Assembly (NCBI GenBank): GCA_007134845.1
Contig: SLKA01000076.1
Span: 1-57,224 of the forward strand
Direction: 5' to 3'
DNA length: 57,224 nt
Origin: Balneolales bacterium
GTDB lineage: Bacteria; Bacteroidota; Rhodothermia; Balneolales; Natronogracilivirgulaceae
This document shows, piece after piece, positions 18,307 through 28,652 of this stretch; position 1 is the stretch's first letter; each line of letters opens with the position of its first letter. Below the pieces are notes generated by a model. That model saw nothing but the letters and a program-made list of their open reading frames with translations, made no database searches and was not told where the DNA came from. The position numbers and the translations under genes were made by a program.

Positions 18307-20034
18307 CTACCCCAGTTCAATAGTGTGTTTAAAGGGAGTTTCTCCTGTAAGATAGACACAATACCCTTCGTGCTTGGGAAGCATACCCCTCATTTGAGAC
18401 CATTTATGCTCCGTTCTCCCCGGTCCGAAATGAATCACATCATTCCCGACTTTATATTGCGCCATACCATTTTTCATAAAATAGCAATCCTTGTTATGAA
18501 AGTCCGGCTCAACACCTGTCAGATCACCACCCGGCCTGAAACTCAGTTCCACAGACACCGGCACATAGTCCGTGCCTTCAATCTCTATATCCATGGATAC
18601 TTTCCCATTTGTTTCGGTAACGGATACCCGGTAGTTGAGTGTTTGCTGTTGTGTCATTTCCCGCTGATGACGCGGCATTTTTGACCAATCACCGTCGCCA
18701 GTTCGAATATCTTCGGGAAATGGCTGCCAGTATCCGTGGGTCAAGGATCTTTTCAGGTGAATTGTATTGCCGTCAACTTCAAATTCTTCTGCCTGGAATT
18801 GTCCGCGCCTTCCGTAGAATGCCGCATGAAGCCTGACGGATTGCAGCACGGCCTCCCCCTTCATGTATGTCATAAATGTGGGGTTTTCTTCAATCAATGC
18901 AAGATCCCGGTTTTCACGGCGGATACGATATACCCCGGAATGTGGAAATCTTTTAACAAAATTTTTCGGGAAATCTGTTGGTGAAGGCGGATTTTGTTTA
19001 AAAACCGGGTCTTCGAGCAAATACGGAATATTACCTGTATCACCGACTTGTGCTAATGGTTCCACTAATTCACGTTCCATAAAATCACACAGAGCTGCAA
19101 AAACAGGGTTCTGGTCAATTATTGAAAAGTACTTATACCCATAATAATACTGAGTCACAAAACTCTGGTCCCGGTTTCCTCTGTTGGAAGCAGTAGCCAT
19201 CAACTCGCCTTTAGGCCGGATATAATAGAGCGTCATATTGAGATTTCGGCGAACGACATCAAGCAGTTCCGGCCGGTCTAACAAATGCCCAATGGTTTGA
19301 AACGCATTATTAACATGCGGGGTGTATGTAGCCACACTGGTCTCCTGGTACTGGCCATCCGGATCTATATCAATTCCTTCGCTCAGCCATTCATCCATCC
19401 GATCGATATATTGTTTGGAGGGGAAAAATTGATTCACCCTAACCAGCGCGTTGGTCATCACCCACCGGTGATTTGCAGTATGAATTCCACCAACCAAAAA
19501 ACTTTCTCCTGCTCTTTTTATAAACGTTCCGAGCTTCTCCGACAAGTCATCAACGCCAGCCATTGTTAACAGAACGGCGTAAGCCGGACTTAGAAAATTG
19601 ACAAAAAAAGCGGTGTCGGGAGGTGATTGAAAATTTGTTGAATACAGATCAATGGTCCCGTCATCATGCTGAACATTCAACAGGCAGCTCAGCGCCCTGT
19701 TCAGAGATTCATGCAACTGATCAGACAAATAGTACTCAGAAAACGGCGAGATAAACGAGTTAGAAATCCTTGTAAAATTCGACCTTAAAAAATGGGCATG
19801 AGCCATCTCAAACTCATTCATAAAACCTCCATGCCACCGGTCGCCCGGTTTGTCAATTTGTTTTGACAACGCATCCTGGATGATTCTATCATTGACTTTT
19901 GTAATTCTTTCCAGGATCTGGTCGCGGCTAAGCACAGGATTGGAGAATTGAGAGAATGTTATTGACGGGGCCAGTGCAAACGCTGTTGCTGCCAGACCGG
20001 TTTGTTTTAGAAAATCCCTTCGTTGATTGGTCAT
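18307..20034 (-). CDS. Tat-exported alpha/alpha-toroid-like protein, polysaccharide lyase-like
   Basis: From the ATG at 20034 the product begins MTNQRRDFLKQTGLAATAF, a clear twin-arginine signal, which is why I prefer this start to one 48 bases further upstream. About 575 residues. The N-terminal two thirds look like a helical toroid (HTANHRWVMTNALVRVNQF, DGQYQETSVATYTPHVNNA). The C-terminal third is rich in beta strands (HSGVYRIRRENRDLALIEEN). This organisation resembles heparinase-like lyases, and N-H-R-W plus Y-Q-E are possible active-site segments. I do not recognise the family. It lies 62 bases after the second TonB receptor gene and is probably a periplasmic glycan-cleaving enzyme of the same locus. 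Confidence 0.8.
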   Translation of the reverse strand: MTNQRRDFLKQTGLAATAFALAPSITFSQFSNPVLSRDQILERITKVNDRIIQDALSKQIDKPGDRWHGGFMNEFEMAHAHFLRSNFTRISNSFISPFSEYYLSDQLHESLNRALSCLLNVQHDDGTIDLYSTNFQSPPDTAFFVNFLSPAYAVLLTMAGVDDLSEKLGTFIKRAGESFLVGGIHTANHRWVMTNALVRVNQFFPSKQYIDRMDEWLSEGIDIDPDGQYQETSVATYTPHVNNAFQTIGHLLDRPELLDVVRRNLNMTLYYIRPKGELMATASNRGNRDQSFVTQYYYGYKYFSIIDQNPVFAALCDFMERELVEPLAQVGDTGNIPYLLEDPVFKQNPPSPTDFPKNFVKRFPHSGVYRIRRENRDLALIEENPTFMTYMKGEAVLQSVRLHAAFYGRRGQFQAEEFEVDGNTIHLKRSLTHGYWQPFPEDIRTGDGDWSKMPRHQREMTQQQTLNYRVSVTETNGKVSMDIEIEGTDYVPVSVELSFRPGGDLTGVEPDFHNKDCYFMKNGMAQYKVGNDVIHFGPGRTEHKWSQMRGMLPKHEGYCVYLTGETPFKHTIELG

Positions 20035-20096
20035 TTGTACATTTAATTCATTTATAGATATGGGATTCGTACAGACTGCCACAAATCCATAGCCGG

Positions 20097-22766
20097 CTAA
20101 AGTGTATACAGTATTCCCGCCCGGAAGCCAAATCCGCTTCTCGTGATTTCTCTTGGGTAATAATCACTTGTGTTGTCGTAATGAATCCTTTCCCGCGCAC
20201 CAGTCATATTGAATACATTCCCCCATAACTGGAAATTGCTGGAAATACGGAACCCCAAAGATGCTGTCAGATAGTCGAAGTTGTCCCTGTATCGATCCAT
20301 ATACACTTGCTGTCCCCCATTGATTGAGGGCGCAAGAGATGTAGTGTCCTGCAATGTCTGTAATACCTTTCCTCTCCAGTGATAGGATATCTGTCCGGAA
20401 TACCTACCCTGGTTATATATCAGCGCTGTATTCATGACATGTGGGCTGTGGCCCGGGAATGATACATTCGTACGATTTTGAGTATCAAATTCCGAATGGA
20501 TATATGTGTAGTTTGCATAAACACCCAGATTCTCCAAGAATCCGGGAAGAAATGTCAGGTTTTGCTGCCATGATGCTTCGATACCATATATGGTAGCTGC
20601 CTCATCTCCATTTACAAATGACAGCTCGCTCCATCCGTCGAAATCACCGCCGGAAAGTGTTTGTTCATCTGCAACAATAAAACCCGACAATTCTTTATAA
20701 AAAACTCCCACGCCCACCATCCCGGTATTCGGGAGATAGAGTTCAAACATGAAGTCTAGATTATCAGATGTAACCGGCTCCAGATCCGGATTCCCACGAA
20801 ACAAAGCCATATTCTGATTGTCAATACGCTCAAAAGGGGCCATAAGATTGAAATCGGGCCGTGCAATGGTACGAGACCAGGCAAGGCGGATATTGGACCG
20901 GCCTCCAATGTCATATGTTATCTGCGCATTCGGGAATACATGTGTATTGCTGTTACTGGATGTTGTATCGCTTGTTTCAAGATATGTTCCAAATTGATTA
21001 AAGAGCACCTTGCGGCCATCATAGGTATTATCGGAATGTTCGATTCTGACACCACCCAACAGGGTCAAATTTCCCACTTCAAAGGTCAGCATTCCATAAC
21101 CGCTGTAGATGTTCTCATAGGCGTCATAATTCCAAACATCCGATCTCCTGTGAAAAACATTCTCATCTACTCTCATGAGCGGTTCATTGGTATCAATAAA
21201 ATTACGTGCCTTTTCCATGTCCACAATCCATGGCATGTGGTAATCATCAAGAACGTCAAAACGTCCTCCTTGCACCATAAAGAACCTGAACTGTGTTAAC
21301 GGACGGATATATCTCATATCTGTTGCCGTGAAGGCTCCGTCTTTATGGCTTATCAGTGCGTCACCACCGAGCTTAAACGAGCCCATACGGAAGGGAAATT
21401 CAAGATTCAGATTTCCTGAATAATGATTATCAATGTGGAAATCTATGATATGATCCATATCCTGAAGCCTGAGCAGCCGCCTGTCAATGGATCCGTCCTG
21501 ACCGATGTTAATATTTGTCGGCTTCACGACCGGACGATTTCTGTTCTGAAAATTAATTTCGTGGTTCAATCTCTCCAGAAGAAATGGTATCGAGTAGTGC
21601 TGATGATCTATCGTTGCCTGCGCCCATCCAATACTATAATCTACATTTAAAAAATCTAATCGATGCTTTGCTCCGACATTAAATGCGTATTGTGTAATAT
21701 CCATATCCGTAAGTGTCGCATCATAACCATACGATCCCAATCCCCCTGCCAGTCCGGTTGAATCCTGATTAAACCAGTCACTACCAGCTGACCATGAGTT
21801 ATTGTGCCGCTGGATATCTCTGTTATGAAAATTTACCAGGCCCTGCAGATTATAGCTTGTTCTTTCGGATGACTTATACGTCATCTGCAGTCTGCCTCCT
21901 AATCTGCTGGATTGATTTGTATAAATTCCCGGGGCCACTTGCTGGATGACATCCACAGGGCCGTTTCCAAAATCAGCCGTACCATAATCAATCCCGAGCA
22001 TTTCTGAAGGCTGGTGGTCTGTCTGATAAGACAAGCCAAATACTATAGAAAAATCATCTCTCGGCGAATCGTAGTAATTCAGAGCAACGTTACTGGCAAG
22101 GCCGGAGTAAGTAAAATACCTCGGTGTGCCTCCGCCGCCTATGCTGGCATTGAGCCTTCGTGCCCCCCCGACCGGCTGATGAGTAACAAGATTAACCGTG
22201 CCGGCCAGCCCATCCGCATGCATATCCGGACGCAAAACTTTGATCACTTCAATATCACGAACCAGATCTGCTGATATGCTGCCGATATCAAAACTTCGAT
22301 CTCCCAAACCCGTTGACCCAAAACGCTGTCCATCGACAGTAACATTATATTTTCCGTACCCCACTCCGCGTATGTTTATTTTACCTGTCTCTCCACGCTG
22401 CACTCCCGGCAGACGAAGAACAGCACCTTCAATGGAATAATCTGCAAACCTGGCCGACTGCTCCGACGATATTACCGATTTGATCCTGTCGGATTCACGG
22501 CGCCGATTTAGTGCCCGCTCCACCCCTTGCTGATAGGTTAGAAAAAAGCTCCTTTTGTCATTTTCATTATCCGGGGCAAGCTGCTCATCCTGAGCTTCTG
22601 CACCTTGAACTACATTACCATTTGATACAGCAGCGTAAAGGTCAATACCCGTATTCGCATTTACCAAACCCGCAGAGAACAACATTACCATGTATAGAAG
22701 CACCCTACTACAACCCGTTTTAGAAAGAAGCTTATTCAGCATTTTTTTTTGTACTTCTATCTTCAT
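20097..22766 (-). CDS. TonB-dependent outer-membrane receptor (carbohydrate type, no STN domain)
   Basis: About 889 residues from the ATG at 22766, chosen because it is preceded by a good ribosome site (GGGGAG, 6 bases before ATG) and opens a signal peptide. The plug domain covers about residues 90-210: FADYSIEGAVLRLPGVQRG, INIRGVGYGKYNVTVDGQR and VIKVLRPDMHADGLAGTVN. A 22-strand barrel follows and ends in an aromatic C-terminus (F-G-F-R-A-G-I-L-Y-T-L). Motifs resemble the Xanthomonas/Caulobacter-type TonB receptors, which work without SusD. It has neither a carboxypeptidase-regulatory-like nor an STN domain, in contrast to the receptor at 25315. Its probable job is import of oligosaccharides from the target glycan using TonB energy. 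Confidence 0.93.
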   Translation of the reverse strand: MKIEVQKKMLNKLLSKTGCSRVLLYMVMLFSAGLVNANTGIDLYAAVSNGNVVQGAEAQDEQLAPDNENDKRSFFLTYQQGVERALNRRRESDRIKSVISSEQSARFADYSIEGAVLRLPGVQRGETGKINIRGVGYGKYNVTVDGQRFGSTGLGDRSFDIGSISADLVRDIEVIKVLRPDMHADGLAGTVNLVTHQPVGGARRLNASIGGGGTPRYFTYSGLASNVALNYYDSPRDDFSIVFGLSYQTDHQPSEMLGIDYGTADFGNGPVDVIQQVAPGIYTNQSSRLGGRLQMTYKSSERTSYNLQGLVNFHNRDIQRHNNSWSAGSDWFNQDSTGLAGGLGSYGYDATLTDMDITQYAFNVGAKHRLDFLNVDYSIGWAQATIDHQHYSIPFLLERLNHEINFQNRNRPVVKPTNINIGQDGSIDRRLLRLQDMDHIIDFHIDNHYSGNLNLEFPFRMGSFKLGGDALISHKDGAFTATDMRYIRPLTQFRFFMVQGGRFDVLDDYHMPWIVDMEKARNFIDTNEPLMRVDENVFHRRSDVWNYDAYENIYSGYGMLTFEVGNLTLLGGVRIEHSDNTYDGRKVLFNQFGTYLETSDTTSSNSNTHVFPNAQITYDIGGRSNIRLAWSRTIARPDFNLMAPFERIDNQNMALFRGNPDLEPVTSDNLDFMFELYLPNTGMVGVGVFYKELSGFIVADEQTLSGGDFDGWSELSFVNGDEAATIYGIEASWQQNLTFLPGFLENLGVYANYTYIHSEFDTQNRTNVSFPGHSPHVMNTALIYNQGRYSGQISYHWRGKVLQTLQDTTSLAPSINGGQQVYMDRYRDNFDYLTASLGFRISSNFQLWGNVFNMTGARERIHYDNTSDYYPREITRSGFGFRAGILYTL

Positions 22767-22868
22767 GTTATTCTCCCCTACGTTACTTCTTAAAAGATAA
22801 AGTGAGATGCGTGACTGCTCTTGCACAGCCACGCATCCCGGTTTATTTCTACATTAACTCTTTTGACA

Positions 22869-25232
22869 CTACTTGATTAACATCATGGTTTGTGTCATAA
22901 CTCTGCCATCGGTTTTCAAGCGATAGATATAGGTCCCACTTGAAAGTTGAGCAGCATCAAAGTTTAACTGATGGCTTCCTGCATTCATCTGACCGTCCAC
23001 CAGAGTAACCACATGTTGGCCCAATACGTTATAAATACTAAGCGTAACATCCATATTCTCCGGAATATCGAATTTGATAGATGTTGTCGGATTGAATGGA
23101 TTGGGGTAGTTCTGGTATAAATGCAATCTGTTCGGCAGCTCGTCATTGTACACTGAAGTTGCTGCTTCACACGGCATATTGCTCCTTGAAACACTGATGT
23201 ACGCATTTGGAAAAGTAGCGAATTCATTCGCCGGCACGATTTCTTCCAGCCATTGAATAAGCTCTGCATTATCAGGTTCACAAATTTGGGTTCCGTCATA
23301 CTCTATGACCCGCAATTCTTTGGCATGCGTTAAATTAGCGGGTAATTCTCCTGCCAGATCTGCATTTCCTGACAATTTCAGAACACTGAGATTGGTCCGT
23401 TCTGGTGCAAAACGACCTGCATTGGCAATATTCTCAGGTAACTCTCCACTCAACTGATTGTTGGAAAAGTCAAGGACGGTCAGGTTTAACCCGAGATTAC
23501 CAATTGAAGAGGGAATGGATCCTGTCAGTTGGTTATCTGCAAAATTTAAATTTCGCAGGCTAAAGGGGCGATTGCCACCTTCAATAAGCCACAATGGAAT
23601 ATCACCCGATATTCCCAGACCGGCAAGTTGAACACTTTGCAGGTTGGTGATATTATTCAAAAATGATGGAATTTCATCAATATCCATACTGGTATATGAC
23701 AAGTTCCAGTTGTTAATATCCTCTCTTTGTGACATAAATGTTGGTATGCCTCCGGTAACGCCTTCATTGTAAGAAAGGTCAACGGTTGACACACGATCCA
23801 GGCTTGACCACTCACTCGGTATCGAGCCTGTAAGACCTGTGTTGGAGAAAAAGATACCGCCAATATTGGTCAGTTCGCTCAGCCATACCGGCATTTCGCC
23901 AATTTCCAAATTGGTATTATCAGTAAAATCGAAAACCCTCAAACTGGTGAGCTGCTGGTAAGATGCCGGAATTCCACCTGTTAAACCCGGATTATGTTCA
24001 ATAATCAGCTGGTCCAAGCTTGTCTGGCTAGACAAATTTTCCGGCAGCGGGCCTTCGTAATTTGTACGCGTTACATGAAATCGCTCCAGACCCGGCATTT
24101 CACCCCAGAAAGATTGGATTGGTCCGGTGAAACCGGCTCCAATAAGATCCACCCGTACCAAATTCGGCATAAAGGAAAGATCCGGGATTTCTCCACCCAG
24201 GTTACCCTCTGTTCCCGCACTAAATGTTCCATCAGGATAAACATAATCACCATGTTCACCCACATGGAAACGTGTCATATTTTCAAGATCAGCGATCCAT
24301 GCAGGAAATCCGCCGGTCCGATTGGAATTACGGATATCAAGGGTGCCCAGTGTTGTGGCATAATCCTGAACCCATTCCGGGATCGGGCCTGGGTTAAATG
24401 GATTATTAGCGACATTTAAAATTCCGAAATTATCCAGGTCGGGACTCGGTCGGGGAATCTCACCTGTGAACAGGTTATTTTGAATTTGCAAAAATCTAAA
24501 ATTTCCCAATTGCTGCAATGCTTCTTCAGGAAACTGGCCTGAAAACTGGTTGCTGGCAATATCCAGCCTTTCCAGGGAAGACATGCCACTGATTCCCTGA
24601 GGAATAACACCGCTAAAGAAATGTTGAGGAATTCTTAAGTTGAACAAATCGGGCATCTTGCCAAATTCATCCCAAGGCACATCTCCGCTCAAGAGACCGA
24701 ATCCGCCACCCTGAATCTGGATATTTCGCATTCTTGTAAGTTTTCCAATTTCAGGCGGTATTTGATTCACCCAGATATTATTTCTGATATCAAGAAATGT
24801 TAAATATTCCAAGTCGCCAATTTCAGGGGCAATGGTAGCGGTTTCGGTCATATTGCCTCGAGGCAGCTGGATTTCAGTCACCCTCCATTCGCCTGCATTG
24901 ACTTCTTCAATCAGCCTTACACCGACCCAAAACTCTACCATATCAACCAGCCAGCCCGAGTTATCCAGCCAAGTGTGACCATTAGCTGCTTCATAAAAAG
25001 CCACCAGAGCAAGTGAATCCTGGGGATCCACCGACTGACCGGTTCCTTCGTCCAAAACATTTCCATGAATGTCAATAACTTTGGCTTGAGCCATTACATC
25101 CTGATTCATCGCCAGCATCGAAGTGAGCACAATGCATGCTCCCATAGTGACATTAAAAAATGCACTAACCAATGATCGTCTATGAAAATGTAAAAGTTTT
25201 TTACTTTTCATTGTATCGTTGTTATACTTCAT
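22869..25232 (-). CDS. leucine-rich-repeat protein with T9SS type A sorting domain
   Basis: A 787-residue secreted protein. A signal peptide spans about residues 22-49 (ends V-M-A-Q-A). About 20 leucine-rich repeats of the plant receptor-kinase style follow (residues about 95-690), for example LEYLTFLDIRNN, GSIPSSIGNLGLNLTVLDFS and NNQLSGELPENIANAG. The C-terminus holds a type A sorting domain: LYQNYPNPFNPTTSIKFDIP then SGTYIYRLKTDG. The protein is therefore exported by the type IX system and fixed to, or released from, the cell surface. It lies between the two TonB receptor genes, where a SusD-like binder would sit in a Bacteroides locus. Surface binding of glycan or of prey or algal surfaces is a plausible but unproven role. 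Confidence 0.9.
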   Translation of the reverse strand: MKYNNDTMKSKKLLHFHRRSLVSAFFNVTMGACIVLTSMLAMNQDVMAQAKVIDIHGNVLDEGTGQSVDPQDSLALVAFYEAANGHTWLDNSGWLVDMVEFWVGVRLIEEVNAGEWRVTEIQLPRGNMTETATIAPEIGDLEYLTFLDIRNNIWVNQIPPEIGKLTRMRNIQIQGGGFGLLSGDVPWDEFGKMPDLFNLRIPQHFFSGVIPQGISGMSSLERLDIASNQFSGQFPEEALQQLGNFRFLQIQNNLFTGEIPRPSPDLDNFGILNVANNPFNPGPIPEWVQDYATTLGTLDIRNSNRTGGFPAWIADLENMTRFHVGEHGDYVYPDGTFSAGTEGNLGGEIPDLSFMPNLVRVDLIGAGFTGPIQSFWGEMPGLERFHVTRTNYEGPLPENLSSQTSLDQLIIEHNPGLTGGIPASYQQLTSLRVFDFTDNTNLEIGEMPVWLSELTNIGGIFFSNTGLTGSIPSEWSSLDRVSTVDLSYNEGVTGGIPTFMSQREDINNWNLSYTSMDIDEIPSFLNNITNLQSVQLAGLGISGDIPLWLIEGGNRPFSLRNLNFADNQLTGSIPSSIGNLGLNLTVLDFSNNQLSGELPENIANAGRFAPERTNLSVLKLSGNADLAGELPANLTHAKELRVIEYDGTQICEPDNAELIQWLEEIVPANEFATFPNAYISVSRSNMPCEAATSVYNDELPNRLHLYQNYPNPFNPTTSIKFDIPENMDVTLSIYNVLGQHVVTLVDGQMNAGSHQLNFDAAQLSSGTYIYRLKTDGRVMTQTMMLIK

Positions 25233-25314
25233 AATTTACCTATTATTGTTTTTGTTGAACTGCTGTTAACGTGCAATTATTCCAGTTTAGTTGGTGTTCC
25301 TATTTTTGCTTTTT

Positions 25315-28300
25315 TTATAGGCTATAATGCAATCCCAGGCTGATGCTTCTTCCGATGAGTGTAGAATTCAATGGGTAGAAATCCGGATCATACTGATAAT
25401 TCACAGATCGATTATTTAATAAGTTGGATCCGTCAGCCCAGATTCGAAATTCATCCGTCAGGCGATACCGAATAGTCATAGATACGTCATTGGCTGCTGC
25501 ACGATACTCATCAAACCATACCCGTTCCTGCAGCTGAATTTCTGGCACCCATCTTCTTTCACCATAACTTGAAATGGACGGAGCACCCCACTGATAGGAC
25601 AACTGCGCGGAAAATGCTCCATGGCTATAATCAAGACCTGCATTGACAACATGCGGTCTCTGTCCTACCAGCCTTGCCGGCTCGTCCCGTTCCAAATCTG
25701 CTTCTGAATAGGCATAGGAATAATTGGTATAGGTTGCAAAATTACCTAAAAAACCAGGCAGAAAATCCAGATGCTGCTGCCAGGAGACTTCCAATCCGTA
25801 AACTTTGGCCTGCTTTCCATTGCGATATTCTGTGGCCCACCATCCGGCATGTCTTCCCTCACCATCTATCCCATCTTCCCCGACTCTTTCGCGAATCCTG
25901 AACACAAAATCCGATAACTCCTTATAGTATATACCTATCGCAAACTGGCCTACATTCATAAAATAATGATCAAAAAGCAGGTCCAGATTATTGGAAAGCA
26001 TGGGTTTAAGATCAGGGTTGCCTCTTCTGATCGTTTCTGCGCTAAAATTCCTGATGGTCGACGGTGAGAGTTCTGTAAAGCTGGGGCGGCCAATCGAGCG
26101 GGAATAGGCCAATCGAACATTGCTTCGAGGCATCACTGCATAAACAATTTGGGCATTGGGAAACAGGTTGAAGTATGTATTACGGGCACTTATATCCACG
26201 GCACCAAGCCACCGGCCATCCTGATCAATTGTGCCATCCCTGCCTTTGTAGTTGTTACCAGCATATTCCAAACGAATACCACCCATAAATTTAAACCGGC
26301 TGAGTTCAATGGTGGACATCCCATAACCGCCAAAGGTAAACTCATTTGCTGTATATGAATTGCCTTCCGCCGCCTCCGCCCAGGTATTAATATTCATATT
26401 GAAATCAGGGATCAAACTTTCGTACCATTGCCTGGCGGCATTCAAATCCAGCAGATAGGGCATATGATACGATTCGTGCTGTCTGCCGAAGGTTCTCCAG
26501 TCTGTTTTTATATGTCTTTTAAAATTAACAAGATCTATTCTTGACTGAAAAGTTTGATCATATCTTTCTGCAGTACCGTCTTTAAATGTCATAAGACCGC
26601 TGGTGCCAAACTTGAATGTCCCCCGGCTAAATGGAACTTCCACATCAACACTTGTTTTGAATTCGTTATTGATATGCCTGTCCCAAAAATGATTCACTGC
26701 TGGTCCGGCATCAAAACCCGAACTCATCTGAAATTGATTCAGTGTTGGGAATTCTGACCATAATCCCCATGGTGCAATGGAAACATTAGGATGCCATCGA
26801 TCCGGATAGTCGATGATGAAATCAAATCGATGATCCGTTTCAAACAAATAATGATATTTATCACCAACAAACCGGCCATGTCCCCAGCCCAACGAGTAGT
26901 CGAGGTCAAACTTATCAAAAAGAATTCGAGCACCGGTCCTGAATGTGTACTGATGAATTTGCTGCGTTGTAAGTTCAGGATCGTATCTGATCGTTGACTG
27001 AGGACCTTGATCCCAGGGACCTGTTTGAAATGGCGAGGTATAGCGTTCATTTCTGATACCGTAACGGTATTCATGAAATTGTTGATTCCGCTGCTGAAGA
27101 TTGAACATTCCCTGCACATGATATGTTGCTCTGTCCGTTGGCTGAAAGGTGAATTGCAGGCCGGCAGCATAACGATCTCTGGGATCCATGGTCATACTAT
27201 GTCGGAATGCATTCAACACATCCACAGGACCCTCTCCAAAATTGCGGGTGCCATATTCTGTTCTCACGGCCTCTTGTGCATCATTACCACGCTGATAACT
27301 CATATTGAAGGCAAAAGAGAAATCTTCTCTGGGCGAATCTCCATAGCTTATTGAAGCCCGGGAACTGGGCCCCATGGTTCCAGCAAAGCGGGTATTGTAT
27401 CCGCCACCAATACGTGCATTAAGAGTGCGAGCACCCCCAACAGGACGCCTTGTGCTGATATTAATCGCACCGCTTAATGCATCGGCATCCATATCGGGCG
27501 TAATCACTTTTATTACATCCAGTTCCTGAATCATATCTGCGGAAATTGTTCCCAGATCGACGCTGCGATCACCGCCGCCTGTCGATCCCATTCGTTGGCC
27601 ATCCATGGTAATATTGCTTGCCGCCGGTCCTACTCCGCGAATATTTGTTCCGCCATGCCCCATTCCTGCAACTCTTTGCAGTGCACCCTCTACTGTCTGG
27701 TCGGCAAATCTGTCTATCTGTTCGGCTGATACAACCGAACGAATATTTACAGACTGACGCTGTCTTGTCAAGGAACGGGCCTGACCACGCTGTCTGGCTA
27801 CGACAAATATTTCATCACCCTCAATCAAATCCGGTGCCAGTTCCACACGTACTTCAAGTCGGCCATCTACTTCTACTGTCACTGGAACTTCATGAGAATG
27901 AAACCCCAAAAAACTGATCTCAAGCACATGCTGACCAGCCGGTACACGCCGCAAGCTATAACGGCCATCAATATCGGTTGAAACCCCATGTGTGGTATTT
28001 TTAATGACCACATTCGCCCCCGGCAGAGTTTCTCCTGTAGAAGCATCCGTAACTACTCCGATTATAGCTCCGTATTGTTGTTGATTATCTGTCCTTGCAC
28101 TTTCAGAGCTGCTTTTAATATCAGGGACTTTTGTTGTTATCAACAGATATCCATTGCTTGAAAACCGGGGTTCAAGCTGTGTCCCTTCCAGCACATGGGC
28201 AAGCGCCTCACTTAGCCCAATGCTGCTATTGACCAGAGTTACCTGCTTGTCGGTTTCAATACGGCCGACATAGGTCAGTCTCAAACCGGTTTCTCTGGCA

Positions 28301-28638
28301 ATCTCCTTTAAAGCGTATTTTACCGACTTATCCTCAAGATGCAGGCTGATGGGAGTTTCAACATCCACTTTATAGAAAAGATTGGCTGTAAATGAACTGT
28401 CCTCTTTTGCTGAAGTTCCTTCTTCTGTCACTGCTCCATCGGCTTGCATAATCCATGCCGTTGACCACTCCGGGATAAAAATCAAGGATATAAAAAATAG
28501 AATAGCACCATAAGCACAAAATGTGCTACAAATGTTATGCATACTGCTGCGATTCTTCATAACAGCTCGTTCATTTGAAATGACATCCGATTCAAGAAAA
28601 AGGTACTGTAAAGCTTTGCTATAAAAGCGCTTTTTCAA
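25315..28638 (-). CDS. TonB-dependent receptor with STN and CarboxypepD_reg-like domains
   Basis: An 1107-residue outer-membrane receptor. Domains in order: signal segment (about 35-62), STN domain (about 95-170; VKYALKEIARETGLRLTYVG), carboxypeptidase-regulatory-like beta domain (about 189-270; GVVTDASTGETLPGANVVIK), plug (about 285-405; INIRGVG-type motif TNIRGVGPAASNITMDGQR and VIKVITPDMDADALSGAIN), then the barrel ending in I-S-L-G-L-H-Y-S-L. An STN domain normally contacts a FecR-type anti-sigma factor, and a FecR gene lies directly upstream with a 14-base gap, so this receptor probably both transports and signals. An alternative ATG at 28560 would give a shorter leader. It is a paralogue of the receptor at 20097. 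Confidence 0.95.
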   Translation of the reverse strand: MKKRFYSKALQYLFLESDVISNERAVMKNRSSMHNICSTFCAYGAILFFISLIFIPEWSTAWIMQADGAVTEEGTSAKEDSSFTANLFYKVDVETPISLHLEDKSVKYALKEIARETGLRLTYVGRIETDKQVTLVNSSIGLSEALAHVLEGTQLEPRFSSNGYLLITTKVPDIKSSSESARTDNQQQYGAIIGVVTDASTGETLPGANVVIKNTTHGVSTDIDGRYSLRRVPAGQHVLEISFLGFHSHEVPVTVEVDGRLEVRVELAPDLIEGDEIFVVARQRGQARSLTRQRQSVNIRSVVSAEQIDRFADQTVEGALQRVAGMGHGGTNIRGVGPAASNITMDGQRMGSTGGGDRSVDLGTISADMIQELDVIKVITPDMDADALSGAINISTRRPVGGARTLNARIGGGYNTRFAGTMGPSSRASISYGDSPREDFSFAFNMSYQRGNDAQEAVRTEYGTRNFGEGPVDVLNAFRHSMTMDPRDRYAAGLQFTFQPTDRATYHVQGMFNLQQRNQQFHEYRYGIRNERYTSPFQTGPWDQGPQSTIRYDPELTTQQIHQYTFRTGARILFDKFDLDYSLGWGHGRFVGDKYHYLFETDHRFDFIIDYPDRWHPNVSIAPWGLWSEFPTLNQFQMSSGFDAGPAVNHFWDRHINNEFKTSVDVEVPFSRGTFKFGTSGLMTFKDGTAERYDQTFQSRIDLVNFKRHIKTDWRTFGRQHESYHMPYLLDLNAARQWYESLIPDFNMNINTWAEAAEGNSYTANEFTFGGYGMSTIELSRFKFMGGIRLEYAGNNYKGRDGTIDQDGRWLGAVDISARNTYFNLFPNAQIVYAVMPRSNVRLAYSRSIGRPSFTELSPSTIRNFSAETIRRGNPDLKPMLSNNLDLLFDHYFMNVGQFAIGIYYKELSDFVFRIRERVGEDGIDGEGRHAGWWATEYRNGKQAKVYGLEVSWQQHLDFLPGFLGNFATYTNYSYAYSEADLERDEPARLVGQRPHVVNAGLDYSHGAFSAQLSYQWGAPSISSYGERRWVPEIQLQERVWFDEYRAAANDVSMTIRYRLTDEFRIWADGSNLLNNRSVNYQYDPDFYPLNSTLIGRSISLGLHYSL

Positions 28639-28652
28639 TCAAGTGAAAAAAA

